Positions 7,987-16,492 of a DNA stretch of 64,000 nt are shown here, piece by piece. This DNA comes from CAIOZA01 sp964464375. Lineage in GTDB: Bacteria; Bacteroidota; Ignavibacteria; Kapaibacteriales; UBA2268. Where the stretch lies: the NCBI GenBank assembly GCA_964464375.1, contig CAYXFU010000001.1, positions 124,001 to 188,000 on the forward strand, written 5' to 3'. A model generated the notes under the pieces. It was not told where the DNA came from. It was given only the letters and a program-made list of their open reading frames with translations, and searched no databases. How positions within the stretch are numbered: position 1 is the first letter of the stretch; each line of letters begins with the position of its first letter. Both the position numbers and the translations under genes were made by a program.

Positions 7987-8912
7987 AAGAAAGCCGATAA
8001 TAATATACCAATAATATATAGAAGTCCGAACTGAGTATGATGCTGGGCTGTCTTTACATCAAGCATTGCTATCTCCTGAGGATTATCAATGTCAGCTTTT
8101 TCAATTTCCTTTATATTTTTTAAAGCTCCAGGCAAGGACAGAAATACAGCAAGAATATACCAGTCTAATATTCTAAAAACAACGAGGAGAATGACTGACA
8201 CATAGGCTCCATAAACAAGAAATTTATATTCGAGTCTTGAATTTTTAAGTCCAATTACACTCGCAACTGTATTGATATTGGCTTCAGAGTCATGCTTAAT
8301 ATCTCTCGTATTATTTGCATGAAGGATTCCGACAACTAGCAATGCTACAGGAACTGAGATCCAGATTAAATCAGTTCTGACAGATCCGGTTAAACCTAAA
8401 TATGATCCCAGGATGAGGATCGGACCAAACATTAAGAAAACCATCAGATCACCAAGAGCATTATATTTGAATCTGAAAGGTTTAGCTGTATAGAAGACAG
8501 CTCCTATCATACCGGCTAATCCATAATATAGGATTTCAATACCTCGATAGTATATCAATATGCCACCTAAGAGGAAACCCAAAGATAGTGCAATGTAACC
8601 AAGATATAATATCTGCTTTGGTGTCATTAGATTGTCAACTAAAATCCGGCTCGAACCAAAAGTATCAACACGATCAACTTGATGAATATAATCATTATAT
8701 TCCGAAATTAAGTTGCTGGAAGTGTGAAACAATACAGCCCCGAACAGAACAACCGGAAGCAAGAACCAATCTATATGATAAGAATGAAATGCCAATGCAG
8801 ATACAGCTGAGACTAATACTGTAGTTACAGAAGCGGTAAACGAAAATGGTCTGATAGCCTGTAAATAAAGGCTGGCTTTGGATCTATCCTTAGTAATTGT
8901 ATTCATATTCAT
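7983..8912 (-). CDS. UbiA family prenyltransferase (MenA-like)
   Basis: A 309-residue integral membrane protein with about eight to nine helices and the two Asp-rich motifs of the UbiA superfamily: SEYNDYIHQVDRVDT (near residue 70-85) and NNTRDIKHDSEAN (near residue 200). These bind the magnesium-diphosphate of a polyprenyl donor. The layout SNLISEYNDYIHQVD is closest to 1,4-dihydroxy-2-naphthoate polyprenyltransferase (menaquinone pathway). Other UbiA substrates cannot be excluded, and no other men genes lie nearby. It is co-translated with the CPBP protease downstream. Start chosen at the first ATG; a second Met two codons later is equally possible. Confidence 0.85.
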   Translation of the reverse strand: MNMNTITKDRSKASLYLQAIRPFSFTASVTTVLVSAVSALAFHSYHIDWFLLPVVLFGAVLFHTSSNLISEYNDYIHQVDRVDTFGSSRILVDNLMTPKQILYLGYIALSLGFLLGGILIYYRGIEILYYGLAGMIGAVFYTAKPFRFKYNALGDLMVFLMFGPILILGSYLGLTGSVRTDLIWISVPVALLVVGILHANNTRDIKHDSEANINTVASVIGLKNSRLEYKFLVYGAYVSVILLVVFRILDWYILAVFLSLPGALKNIKEIEKADIDNPQEIAMLDVKTAQHHTQFGLLYIIGILLSAFL

Positions 8913-9010
8913 CTCAAAACTACAAAAATGAAATAATATTTAGAGGTATTCACAAATTATAATGGAATTTATTTTAATTTTTTTATAAATAAAGTATAGT
9001 AAATTTATAA

Positions 9011-9018
9011 TATTTTTG
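9011..9018 (+). promoter_or_regulatory. Possible -7 promoter element for the barrel protein gene
   Basis: TATTTTTG matches the TANNTTTG -7 consensus and sits about 27 bases before the ATG at 9045. No convincing TTTG lies 19-21 bases upstream, so this is half a promoter. Confidence 0.35.
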
Positions 9019-9044
9019 TTAATTTGTAAAAAATAATCAACATT

Positions 9045-9665
9045 ATGGGTAGTAATATGAAGAAAATTATCGGCGTTTTGTTAGTATCTCTCTTCTTTTC
9101 CTTGAGTTTTTTATTCGCACAGGAAAGTGCAAGTGTTAAATGGCCAAATAACCAAGTTGGTTTTCAAGCCTCTATGTTTACTGGTTATGGACTTGTTTAT
9201 GGATACCATTGGACAGATGAGATAATGACTAAGGTTAATGTTTATGGTTATGGCGAGATGAATAATCTTCCACCTAACCCTCAATCTCTTCTTACAACTA
9301 TCGGATTGGAACTACAGTATAACATTATGAAATCAAGATACACAAGATTTAGTATTTTTGCTGCGGCAAGCCATTGGTATGACGAATCATCAGAGTATCC
9401 TTATGATTATAACAATTCACCTGCCAGTTATTTCAATATAGAAAACATAAAAAGAACCACTCAGGTGGGGCTAGGATTCGCATTGGATTTACTGGCTTGG
9501 AACAGGCTTGGATTTAGTTTCGAAGGTGGCTATTTAGCTAGATTTTCTAGCAATACCGGATTTAAAAGTGAGTATAATCAAAATAAAACAACTTATATTT
9601 ATTATGAAAATTTTCCAATCTGGATGGGATTTGGTGTTGGAGCTGGCATTACATACGGATTCTAA
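9045..9665 (+). CDS. Outer-membrane beta-barrel protein
   Basis: A 206-residue protein with a signal peptide (MKKIIGVLLVSLFFSLSFLFAQ, if the second Met at 9057 is used) followed by alternating hydrophobic/polar beta strands rich in Tyr, Gly and Phe. It ends in an aromatic residue (GITYGF), typical of barrel insertion signals. About eight strands would fit this length (OmpW/OmpX-sized). No enzyme motif is seen; the role is unknown. Either Met could be the start: 9045 adds four residues that do not belong to a normal signal peptide. A terminator follows directly. Confidence 0.75.
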   Translation: MGSNMKKIIGVLLVSLFFSLSFLFAQESASVKWPNNQVGFQASMFTGYGLVYGYHWTDEIMTKVNVYGYGEMNNLPPNPQSLLTTIGLELQYNIMKSRYTRFSIFAAASHWYDESSEYPYDYNNSPASYFNIENIKRTTQVGLGFALDLLAWNRLGFSFEGGYLARFSSNTGFKSEYNQNKTTYIYYENFPIWMGFGVGAGITYGF

Positions 9666-9698
9666 TTCTTAACTTAAATTAAATCTCAAAAATTTTAT

Positions 9699-9735
9699 CG
9701 GTGAATAGTTATTAGTGCTGTTCACCGTTTTTTTT
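9699..9735 (+). terminator. Intrinsic terminator
   Basis: CGGTGAA (9699-9705) pairs perfectly with TTCACCG (9721-9727) across a 15-base loop and is followed by a run of eight T. It lies 34 bases after the stop of the barrel protein gene. Confidence 0.8.
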
Positions 9736-9798
9736 GTTTAAATTTTAAAAAAGATTGTTCATTAGAACTTTTTTCCATTCATGGGAAATACAAATACA

Positions 9799-9895
9799 TG
9801 GATTCTTCACTTCGTTCAGAATGACATCCTGAACTTACTTTTCACACAGTCTTAGACTCAGGAATGACAGACTGGGAGCGGATTTATAACATTTC
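9799..9895. repeat. Degenerate intergenic repeat
   Basis: The stretch contains GATTCTTCACTTCGTTCAGA then ATGACA, and further on GGAATGACAGACTGGGAG. It has an ATTCT/AGAAT palindrome and is richer in GC than its flanks. It has the look of the dispersed 'cttcgttcagaatgaca' repeats seen in many bacterial intergenic regions. Assignment is by resemblance only; the genome would show whether other copies exist. Confidence 0.4.
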
Positions 9896-9908
9896 AAGTG
9901 ATTCTGAT

Positions 9909-10544
9909 TCATATTCTAGGTTTAAACATGAAAATGATGCTAATCGGCAAAAAAAGAAGATTTATAGCCAGACTGAGAAAAAGATTCGAGAATAAATAAT
10001 TTGAAATGGAATGTAGAATGGATACTAACAAAACAGCAATGATAGACGAACCAGAGAGTTTAAATCTATTTTTTTGTAATAACAGAATAATCAATGATGA
10101 AGCAATTCCCGTTAGCAACCCCTGATTGAATGCTGTACTGATTCCCCTAAATATTAAAGATACAGTCCCAATATTCTGCATGGATTTGAGCATAAAGATA
10201 TTTCCTACAATCGAAAAACCTAAGCCTATCGATAAACCGGTAAATAATGCTGTTATTGGATTGTGAAGAATCTGTTTTCTAATTAGAATAATTATTAATA
10301 GAATTTTAAGAAATTCTTCCATTAATGGGACAATCAAAAGACTGAAATATTCTGAATTTAATCCCTGAATTAATATAATTTGATTGTAAATAAATCCACC
10401 GAGAACATAGGATAGAGCCGATATAAATATCCCATATAGAAAGGTATAAATCAAAATTCTGACTTTTATCAGTTTCTGAACATCAAGGATCACAAGTATC
10501 GCAAGAATGATTAAAATTGGCAATATTGATATTAGTATTCTCAT
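9909..10544 (-). CDS. PrsW-like integral membrane protein
   Basis: A 211-residue protein that is almost entirely hydrophobic helices (about seven). It contains LMEEFLKILL around residues 72-82, matching the EExxK motif of PrsW-type glutamic intramembrane proteases, then GLGFSIVGNI where the family usually has a second conserved acidic residue, and ILHSISNYLF near residue 185 with the conserved His. The second and last motifs look degenerate, so catalytic activity is doubtful. PrsW proteases cleave anti-sigma factors or other membrane proteins. It is transcribed away from nuoD. Confidence 0.6.
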   Translation of the reverse strand: MRILISILPILIILAILVILDVQKLIKVRILIYTFLYGIFISALSYVLGGFIYNQIILIQGLNSEYFSLLIVPLMEEFLKILLIIILIRKQILHNPITALFTGLSIGLGFSIVGNIFMLKSMQNIGTVSLIFRGISTAFNQGLLTGIASSLIILLLQKNRFKLSGSSIIAVLLVSILHSISNYLFSNLFLSLAINLLFLPISIIFMFKPRI

Positions 10545-10652
10545 ATAATTTAAATTTATAAAAATAATTTTTCATTTTTTATGTAATTTGCAAAGTTTCT
10601 ATTAGATTGTATTCTTAAAGTTTAAAAAAAGCAAATCCCGAACGGAGCATTT

Positions 10653-11933
10653 ATGACAACTAATGTAAGTACAATATCAGGTGTTGACCAAGTCAACAGG
10701 ATTCGTCAGAATAAAATCATCAAGGAATTGACGGATAAAGACGTTTCACTTTTATTAGAAGATCCACTTGAAAATGATATGGTTTTAAATATGGGACCTC
10801 AGCACCCTGCAACACATGGTGTTTTGAGAGTTCTTCTGCGACTAGACGGAGAAACAGTTATAAAGTGTGTACCTGAACTAGGATATCTACATAGAGGCTA
10901 CGAAAAGTTGGCTGAAAATATGACTTTTCATGAGTTCATACCTCATACAGACAGAATGGATTACCTGTCCCCATTAGCAAACAATGTTGCTTTCACTTTG
11001 GCTGTTGATAATTCTCTAGGGATAGAAGCACCACCTAGAGCTCAGTGGATTCAAACAATGGTATGTGAATTAGCAAGAATTTCATCTCATCTTATGGCAC
11101 TAGGTTCAACTGCCCTGGATATTGGAGCATTAACTCTATTCCTTTGGACATTCACAGAAAGAGAGAACCTCTATGATATATTTGAATTAATCTGTGGCGC
11201 AAGGTTCACAACAAGTTATTCACGAATCGGCGGTGTGGCTAATGACATTGATGAAGCAACTTTTGCAAAGCTTAAACAATGGTTAGCTGAATTCCCAACA
11301 AAAATGATAAAATTTGATAAGCTTGTTCATCGCAACCGCATCTTTATTGACAGATTAGCCGGAGTTGGAGTTATTGATGGCGAAAAGTGCATAAAGCTGG
11401 GATTGACAGGACCGATCATCAGGGCTAGTGGTATCCCACGAGATTTGAGACGCGACAATCCATATCTTGTATATAATCAACTGGATTTCGATGTTATAAC
11501 TGAACCTTATGGCGATGTCTGGTCCAGATATATGGTCAGATTTAAAGAAGTTAATGAAAGTTTAAAAATAGTACATCAGATTCTAGATAAAATGCCACAG
11601 GGTGAGATCAGGTTGAACAAGCCACAAATGGTTCTCCCCAAGAAGCAGGAAGTTTATACAAAAATGGAAGACCTGATTAATGATTTCATGTTAATCAATT
11701 TTGGTGCCTCACCTGAGCCTGGTGAAACATATACTGCCGTTGAGGGATCAAAAGGTGAACTTGGGTTCTTTATTGTGAGTGACGGCACAGGACATCCATG
11801 GAAAATGAAAATACGATCATCATCAACTGCAAATTTGCAGGGACTTTCATATATGGCAGAAGGTTCAATGATTGCTGATGTTGTAGCCATAATAGGCTCA
11901 ATCGATCCAATTATGGGTGAAGCAGATAAATAA
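10653..11933 (+). CDS. nuoD: NADH-quinone oxidoreductase subunit D
   Basis: A 426-residue protein with the hallmarks of the 49-kDa/NuoD subunit: MGPQHPATHGVLRVLLRLDG, ELGYLHRGYEKL, the HTDRMDYLSPLANN segment, GARFTTSYSRIGGVANDID and the C-terminal DVVAIIGSIDPIMGEADK. This subunit forms the quinone-binding site of complex I with NuoB and NuoH. An extra ~40 residues precede the core, which begins at DMVLNMGPQHPATHG. The other nuo genes are not in this window: upstream is a PrsW-like gene on the other strand and downstream, after a terminator, a TrmH-type methyltransferase. This is therefore a solitary nuoD. It shows no sign of being degenerate. Confidence 0.97.
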   Translation: MTTNVSTISGVDQVNRIRQNKIIKELTDKDVSLLLEDPLENDMVLNMGPQHPATHGVLRVLLRLDGETVIKCVPELGYLHRGYEKLAENMTFHEFIPHTDRMDYLSPLANNVAFTLAVDNSLGIEAPPRAQWIQTMVCELARISSHLMALGSTALDIGALTLFLWTFTERENLYDIFELICGARFTTSYSRIGGVANDIDEATFAKLKQWLAEFPTKMIKFDKLVHRNRIFIDRLAGVGVIDGEKCIKLGLTGPIIRASGIPRDLRRDNPYLVYNQLDFDVITEPYGDVWSRYMVRFKEVNESLKIVHQILDKMPQGEIRLNKPQMVLPKKQEVYTKMEDLINDFMLINFGASPEPGETYTAVEGSKGELGFFIVSDGTGHPWKMKIRSSSTANLQGLSYMAEGSMIADVVAIIGSIDPIMGEADK

Positions 11934-11954
11934 TATTTAACGTATTTTATTCCT

Positions 11955-11990
11955 AAGGATTACCGGAACTATATTTGTGTAATCCTTTTT
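11955..11990 (+). terminator. Intrinsic terminator after nuoD
   Basis: AAGGATTAC (11955-11963) pairs perfectly with GTAATCCTT (11979-11987), followed by a T-rich tract interrupted by one C. It separates nuoD from the methyltransferase gene that begins at 12004. Confidence 0.8.
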
Positions 11991-12003
11991 TCTTTTAAAT
12001 CAG

Positions 12004-12609
12004 ATGAAGAGATTTGTGCCGGAATTCAGAACAGACGAACGCAAGGTTAAAATGAGAAATGTACTCTCCAAGCGTCAGCCTACATTAACAATTGTCCTTG
12101 AAAATATTCATGACCCACATAATGTGTCGGCTGTGATACGCTCTTGCGATGCTGTCGGAATATTAGAAGTAAATCTGATATATTATGGTGGGCAAATATT
12201 TCCAGAACTACATGAAAGAAGCTCAGCAAGTGCGAGAAAATGGGTTGAACTAAAAAAGTATGATTCAGTTCAGGATTGTTATGAATCTTTACGCTCTGAA
12301 GGAAAAAAGATATTCACGACAAATATGACAAGTGAAGCCCTATCTCTTTATGATTTGGATTTAACACAACCAATTGCTCTTGTTTTTGGGAATGAACATT
12401 CAGGTGTTAGTGAAGAAGCAACTAGGCTCGCAGATGGAAATTTTCTGATACCACAATTCGGAGTAATACAAAGTCTAAACATTTCTGTAGCCTGCGCTGT
12501 TACTTTGTTTGAAGCCTGCCGTCAACGCATAAAATGCGGTCTATACAACAATACTCAGATGCCGGAAGAAATTCTAAAACTTAAAGAAATTGAGTGGCTA
12601 AGCAAGTGA
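12004..12609 (+). CDS. TrmH/SpoU family RNA 2'-O-methyltransferase
   Basis: A 201-residue SPOUT methyltransferase. The three knot motifs are clear: motif 1 LENIHDPHNVSAVIRSCDA (Asn and Arg of the catalytic site), motif 2 IALVFGNEHSGVSEEA and motif 3 IPQFGVIQSLNISVACAVTL. The arrangement and length match tRNA (guanosine-18-2'-O)-methyltransferase TrmH, although related rRNA methyltransferases share the motifs. SAM binds in the trefoil knot. It starts 14 bases after the nuoD terminator and is followed by a strong promoter for the ribosomal genes, so it may be transcribed alone. Confidence 0.85.
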   Translation: MKRFVPEFRTDERKVKMRNVLSKRQPTLTIVLENIHDPHNVSAVIRSCDAVGILEVNLIYYGGQIFPELHERSSASARKWVELKKYDSVQDCYESLRSEGKKIFTTNMTSEALSLYDLDLTQPIALVFGNEHSGVSEEATRLADGNFLIPQFGVIQSLNISVACAVTLFEACRQRIKCGLYNNTQMPEEILKLKEIEWLSK

Positions 12610-12632
12610 AATTAAAAAAATTATAATTTTTG

Positions 12633-12664
12633 TTTGGCTATCTCCGAAAAATGCAATATCTTTG
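12633..12664 (+). promoter_or_regulatory. Bacteroidota-type promoter of the rplM-rpsI operon
   Basis: TTTG (12633-12636) and TATCTTTG (12657-12664), spaced by 20 bases, match the TTTG-N19-21-TANNTTTG consensus exactly. Transcription would begin near 12671 and give a leader of about 35 bases to the GTG start of rplM. Confidence 0.7.
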
Positions 12665-12705
12665 TATTCTTTTTAATGTAAAATTCTAACATACAGGAGT
12701 TTACG

Positions 12706-13155
12706 GTGGAAATTACTGCCAAAATAACGAAGTCTTTACGTAAAGAGGACGCAACCAGTGATTGGTGGATCATAGATGCTGATGGCAAAACATTAGGCCG
12801 TTTAGCAACACAAGTCGCAAGATTAATCAGAGGCAAGCATAAACCTTGGTTTACACCTCATGTTGATTGTGGCGATTTTGTAATAGTAATCAATGCTGAG
12901 AAAATCGTTCTTCACGGAAAAAGAGCTGACCAGAAAGAGTATTTTCATTATACAGGATACCCGGGCGGCGGTCGTTTCCAATCTTTCAAAAATGTAATCA
13001 GCCAAAAGCCTGAGTTTGCAATTCAACACGCTGTAAGAGGCATGCTGCCAAAAACAAAACTGGGCAACAAAATGATTCATAAACTTAAAGTTTGTGGTGG
13101 AGCTAATCATACTCATACGGCTCAAATGCCCAAAGTATATGATTTGCCATATTAA
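12706..13155 (+). CDS. rplM: 50S ribosomal protein L13
   Basis: A 149-residue protein with the L13 fold signatures: WWIIDADGKTLGRLATQVA, GKHKPWFTPHVDCGDFVIVI, KEYFHYTGYPGG and AVRGMLPKTKLG. It starts with GTG at 12706, which is supported by an AGGAG ribosome binding site at 12695-12699. No ATG is available upstream of the conserved region in a suitable place. It assembles early into the large subunit. Forms the usual rplM-rpsI pair with the gene 39 bases downstream. Confidence 0.98.
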   Translation: MEITAKITKSLRKEDATSDWWIIDADGKTLGRLATQVARLIRGKHKPWFTPHVDCGDFVIVINAEKIVLHGKRADQKEYFHYTGYPGGGRFQSFKNVISQKPEFAIQHAVRGMLPKTKLGNKMIHKLKVCGGANHTHTAQMPKVYDLPY

Positions 13156-13194
13156 TTAAAAAATTAATTTTAAAAATAAACAACGGAGTAATAA

Positions 13195-13581
13195 ATGAAG
13201 GCTACCTTGGCTACCGGAAGAAGAAAAACCGCAGTGGCACAAGTGCGTCTTATACCGGGTTCAGGTAAAGTTGTTATCAACAAACTACCTGCTGAAGAAT
13301 ACTTCCCGGTTGAGATTTATCGCTTAAATGCTCTCAGACCTTTCAATTTAACAAAGACAGAAGGTAAATTTGATCTTGCAGTAAGAGTCAAAGGCGGCGG
13401 CAAAAGCGGTCAAACTGGTGCTGTTCAGCTAGCAATTGCAAGAGCTCTTACCGAAATCGATGAATCATTCCACGGTATGCTACGTGAAGCAGGTATGCTC
13501 ACACGCGACCCAAGAATGGTTGAGCGTAAGAAATATGGTCAGAAGAAAGCACGTAAACGCTTTCAGTTCTCCAAACGTTAA
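13195..13581 (+). CDS. rpsI: 30S ribosomal protein S9
   Basis: A 128-residue protein starting ATLATGRRKTAVAQVRLIPG and ending in KYGQKKARKRFQFSKR, whose C-terminal basic tail (canonically ...FSKR) reaches the P-site tRNA. A GGAG site at 13185-13188 precedes the ATG. It is co-transcribed with rplM. The following 136 bases to rpsB carry no gene; they include a small AAAAGCATGCTTTT palindrome (about 13625-13638). Confidence 0.98.
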   Translation: MKATLATGRRKTAVAQVRLIPGSGKVVINKLPAEEYFPVEIYRLNALRPFNLTKTEGKFDLAVRVKGGGKSGQTGAVQLAIARALTEIDESFHGMLREAGMLTRDPRMVERKKYGQKKARKRFQFSKR

Positions 13582-13717
13582 TCGTTTGCTGAATTGGTTC
13601 TATTTTAGATTTCAATATATTTTAAAAAAGCATGCTTTTCGGATTGTCTGTGTGTGGTTTACCTGAGCAGATGAGTTGAAGGAAGCAGAAGTATAACACA
13701 AATTCATTAGGAGATTT

Positions 13718-14605
13718 ATGTCCCACTCTATCCAACTCGAGCAATTGCTCGAAGCAGGTGCTCATTTTGGTCACCTTACCCGTAGATGGAATCCAAAGAT
13801 GGCTAAGTACATCTTTACAGAAAAAAATGGAATCCACATCATCGACCTTCGTAAAACTCAAGTTCTTATTGACATAGCAAAAGATGCGATTCATCGCATT
13901 GCTACTTCAGGTAGATCGATCCTTTTTATCGGCACAAAATCACAGATTAAACCAATAGTCGAAGAACAAGCTAAAAATTGCCATCAGCATTATGTTTCTG
14001 AAAGATGGCTTGGCGGAATGTTAACAAACTTCTCGACAATCAGGAAGAGTATTAAAAGGCTTAATGCTATAGATAAAATGGAAGTTGACGGAACATTCGA
14101 AAAAATTACGAAAAAGGAAAGACTCCTCTTGTCAAGAGAACGCGAAAGACTGCGTAAAGTTTTCGGCGGAATTGAAGATATGACAAGACTTCCCGGTGCC
14201 CTATTTATAGTTGATATTAAAAAGGAACATCTTGCTGTTAAAGAAGCTAAGATTCTCGGTATTCCTGTCATTGCTATCGTAGATACAAATACAGATCCTG
14301 AGACAATAGATATTCCAATTCCAGCAAATGATGATTCAGCCAAAACAGTAGAATTGATAGCAAAGTTGTTTGCTCAGACAATTCTAGAAGGCACAGAAAT
14401 TTCTCGTGCACGTCAAGCTGAATTCAGTGCAGATTCTGAAAGATTAGCTAAAGAATCAGACTCAACAGAAGAAGGAACTGCAATCAAGCGTAAGATGAGA
14501 GAAAGAAAAATAAGAAAAGATGTTAGTAAAGGTCACGGTGGTGATGGGATCAGAATTGAGAAACCTGACACCGAAGAAGCTCCAGAGGCAACTCCTGAAG
14601 CTTAA
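13718..14605 (+). CDS. rpsB: 30S ribosomal protein S2
   Basis: A 295-residue protein with the S2 core: EAGAHFGHLTRRWNPKM, YIFTEKNGIHIIDLRKT, FIGTKSQIKPIVEE, RWLGGMLTNFSTI and PVIAIVDTNTDPETIDIPIP. The core ends near residue 225; a further ~65 residues are highly charged (Glu/Lys/Arg-rich) and probably disordered. Strong AGGAG site at 13709-13713. It leads the classic order rpsB-tsf-pyrH-frr, which is fully conserved here. The gap before it may hold its own promoter or an autoregulatory leader, but I see no clear element. Confidence 0.98.
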   Translation: MSHSIQLEQLLEAGAHFGHLTRRWNPKMAKYIFTEKNGIHIIDLRKTQVLIDIAKDAIHRIATSGRSILFIGTKSQIKPIVEEQAKNCHQHYVSERWLGGMLTNFSTIRKSIKRLNAIDKMEVDGTFEKITKKERLLLSRERERLRKVFGGIEDMTRLPGALFIVDIKKEHLAVKEAKILGIPVIAIVDTNTDPETIDIPIPANDDSAKTVELIAKLFAQTILEGTEISRARQAEFSADSERLAKESDSTEEGTAIKRKMRERKIRKDVSKGHGGDGIRIEKPDTEEAPEATPEA

Positions 14606-14650
14606 ATTCTAATCGTTAATAATATTATAAAAATTAAGAGAGATATTCAA

Positions 14651-15508
14651 ATGTCACAAATAACACCTCAAATGGTTAAAGAGTTACGTGAGAAAACAGG
14701 TGCCGGAATGGGTGACTGTAAGCAGGCTTTAACTGACTCCGATGGAGATATGAACGCCGCGATTGAAACCCTTCGCAAAAAAGGTGCAGCTTCAGCTTCA
14801 AAAAGATCAGACAGATCCGCTAACGAAGGTATTGTAGGTACGATAGTTTCTGCAGATGGTACAAAAGCAGTAATGGTAGAAATTAATTGCGAAACTGACT
14901 TCGTTGCACGTAATGCTGAATTCGAAAAATACGTTGAAACAGTTACTGATGCTTTCATGAATAATGAAGCGAAATCACTAGATGAAATACTTGCTCTCAA
15001 AGTTGGAAACGATACAATTCAGGGACTACATAATGAGATTTTAGCAAAATTTAGTGAAAAAATTCAGATTCATAGATTTATTAAAATTGACACAAAAGGC
15101 TTTGTGGCCGTTTATGTACATGCCGGAAGTAAATTAGCAGTGCTTGTTGATACAACTGCATCCAATCCTTCTGAAGCAATCCGAGCAAATATTAGAGACA
15201 TTGCTATGCAAATTGCAGCCATGAATCCTCAGTTTGTAGATAGGACAGAAGTCAATCAGGAAACAATTGCTAAAGAAATTGAAATCTACAAAGAAGCAGC
15301 AATTCAGGAAGGCAAAAAACCGGACATTGCAGAAAGAGTTGCAACCGGAAGACTTGAAAAATTCTATCAGGAACAATGCCTACTTGAACAAGCTTATGTA
15401 AAAGATGGAAACAAAACAATATCTGACGTTTTGAAAGATATTTCAAAAGAATTTGGTAGCGAAGTTAAGATTAATTCATTTACTAGATTTTTTCTTGGTG
15501 AAGCTTAA
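14651..15508 (+). CDS. tsf: Translation elongation factor Ts
   Basis: A 285-residue EF-Ts. The N-terminal UBA-like module and the TDxVxR-type core motif are clear: VKELREKTGAGMGDCKQAL and EINCETDFVARNAEF. The dimerisation/core domain continues to the C-terminal LEQAYVKDGNKTISDVLK. EF-Ts recycles EF-Tu by releasing GDP. The gene sits 45 bases after rpsB in the same transcript and is followed by an intrinsic terminator, which separates it from pyrH. The ribosome binding site is weak (GAGAG), consistent with operon-internal translation. Confidence 0.98.
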   Translation: MSQITPQMVKELREKTGAGMGDCKQALTDSDGDMNAAIETLRKKGAASASKRSDRSANEGIVGTIVSADGTKAVMVEINCETDFVARNAEFEKYVETVTDAFMNNEAKSLDEILALKVGNDTIQGLHNEILAKFSEKIQIHRFIKIDTKGFVAVYVHAGSKLAVLVDTTASNPSEAIRANIRDIAMQIAAMNPQFVDRTEVNQETIAKEIEIYKEAAIQEGKKPDIAERVATGRLEKFYQEQCLLEQAYVKDGNKTISDVLKDISKEFGSEVKINSFTRFFLGEA

Positions 15509-15536
15509 TCATTGTTGCATATTTAAATGATATTAT

Positions 15537-15572
15537 AAAAATCCCATCTGATAATCAGCTGGGATTTTTTTT
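15537..15572 (+). terminator. Intrinsic terminator after tsf
   Basis: ATCCCATCTGA (15541-15551) pairs with TCAGCTGGGAT (15555-15565) in 10 of 11 positions across a three-base loop. An A run precedes it and eight T follow, so it could work in both directions. Confidence 0.88.
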
Positions 15573-15673
15573 AAAGTCTAATATTTTTATTTATTATTTT
15601 CTAAATCATTACTTTTGAATGTTTCCGAATAACACAAATTGAAAAACAATTAATTTTACTCCAGAAAGGCACT

Positions 15674-16384
15674 ATGGAACCTGTTTACAAAAGAATACTA
15701 CTCAAATTAAGCGGTGAAGCCCTTATGGGGTCTCAAGAATTTGGAATCGATGCTCCTACTATTAAAGCTTTTGCAATGGAGATCGCAGAAGTACACAATC
15801 TCGGTGTGGATATAGCAGTGGTTATTGGTGGTGGTAATATATTCCGTGGTGTCCAAGCTGCAGCTCATGGCATTCACAAAGTCTCTGGTGACCACATGGG
15901 TATGCTAGCTACAGTTATTAATTGTATAGCCTTCCAGAATTCACTGGAATCTCTTGGTGTGCAAACCCGCTTGCAGACGGCAATAAAAATGGAACAGATA
16001 GCAGAGCCATTTATCCGACGCAGAGCAGTAAGACATTTGGAAAAGGGACGAGTCGTTCTATTTGGATCAGGCACAGGAAATCCATATTTTACAACTGATA
16101 CAGCGGCGGCACTTAGAGCCAACGAAATTGAAGCTAATGTTGTTCTGAAAGGTACAAAAGTTGATGGAGTGTATAACAGTGATCCTGAAAAATTCATTGA
16201 TGCTGTGAGGTATGAAACAATTTCTTATGCTGAAGTAATCGAGAAAAATCTTAGAGTAATGGATCACACAGCAATAACACTTTGCCGAGAAAACAAATTG
16301 CCTATTATTGTTTTCAATATCAATGTTCGTGGTAATTTAAAAAGAGTGGTTATGGGCGAGGATATCGGAACATTAGTATCGTGA
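15674..16384 (+). CDS. pyrH: Uridylate kinase
   Basis: A 236-residue bacterial UMP kinase of the amino-acid-kinase fold: YKRILLKLSGEALMG at the start, VVIGGGNIFRG, DHMGMLATVINCIAFQNSLE, GTGNPYFTTDTAAALRA and KGTKVDGVYNSDP. It phosphorylates UMP to UDP in pyrimidine nucleotide synthesis and forms hexamers. An AAAGG site lies 5 bases before the ATG. It follows the tsf terminator but keeps the common rpsB-tsf-pyrH-frr gene order, so it must have its own promoter in the ~100 bases before it. Confidence 0.98.
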   Translation: MEPVYKRILLKLSGEALMGSQEFGIDAPTIKAFAMEIAEVHNLGVDIAVVIGGGNIFRGVQAAAHGIHKVSGDHMGMLATVINCIAFQNSLESLGVQTRLQTAIKMEQIAEPFIRRRAVRHLEKGRVVLFGSGTGNPYFTTDTAAALRANEIEANVVLKGTKVDGVYNSDPEKFIDAVRYETISYAEVIEKNLRVMDHTAITLCRENKLPIIVFNINVRGNLKRVVMGEDIGTLVS

Positions 16385-16492
16385 TATTTATACTTTTTTC
16401 ATGATCAGCAATACAATATTTTTCGTCTAAACTTATCAATACTATTCTTTATACTCAAAATTTGAATAATAAATAATTTGGGAGAACTTGCA

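Noticed and set aside
13582..13717. An autoregulatory rpsB leader RNA
   Set aside because: Only a small AAAAGCATGCTTTT palindrome is seen; nothing matches a described S2 leader, so I made no feature.
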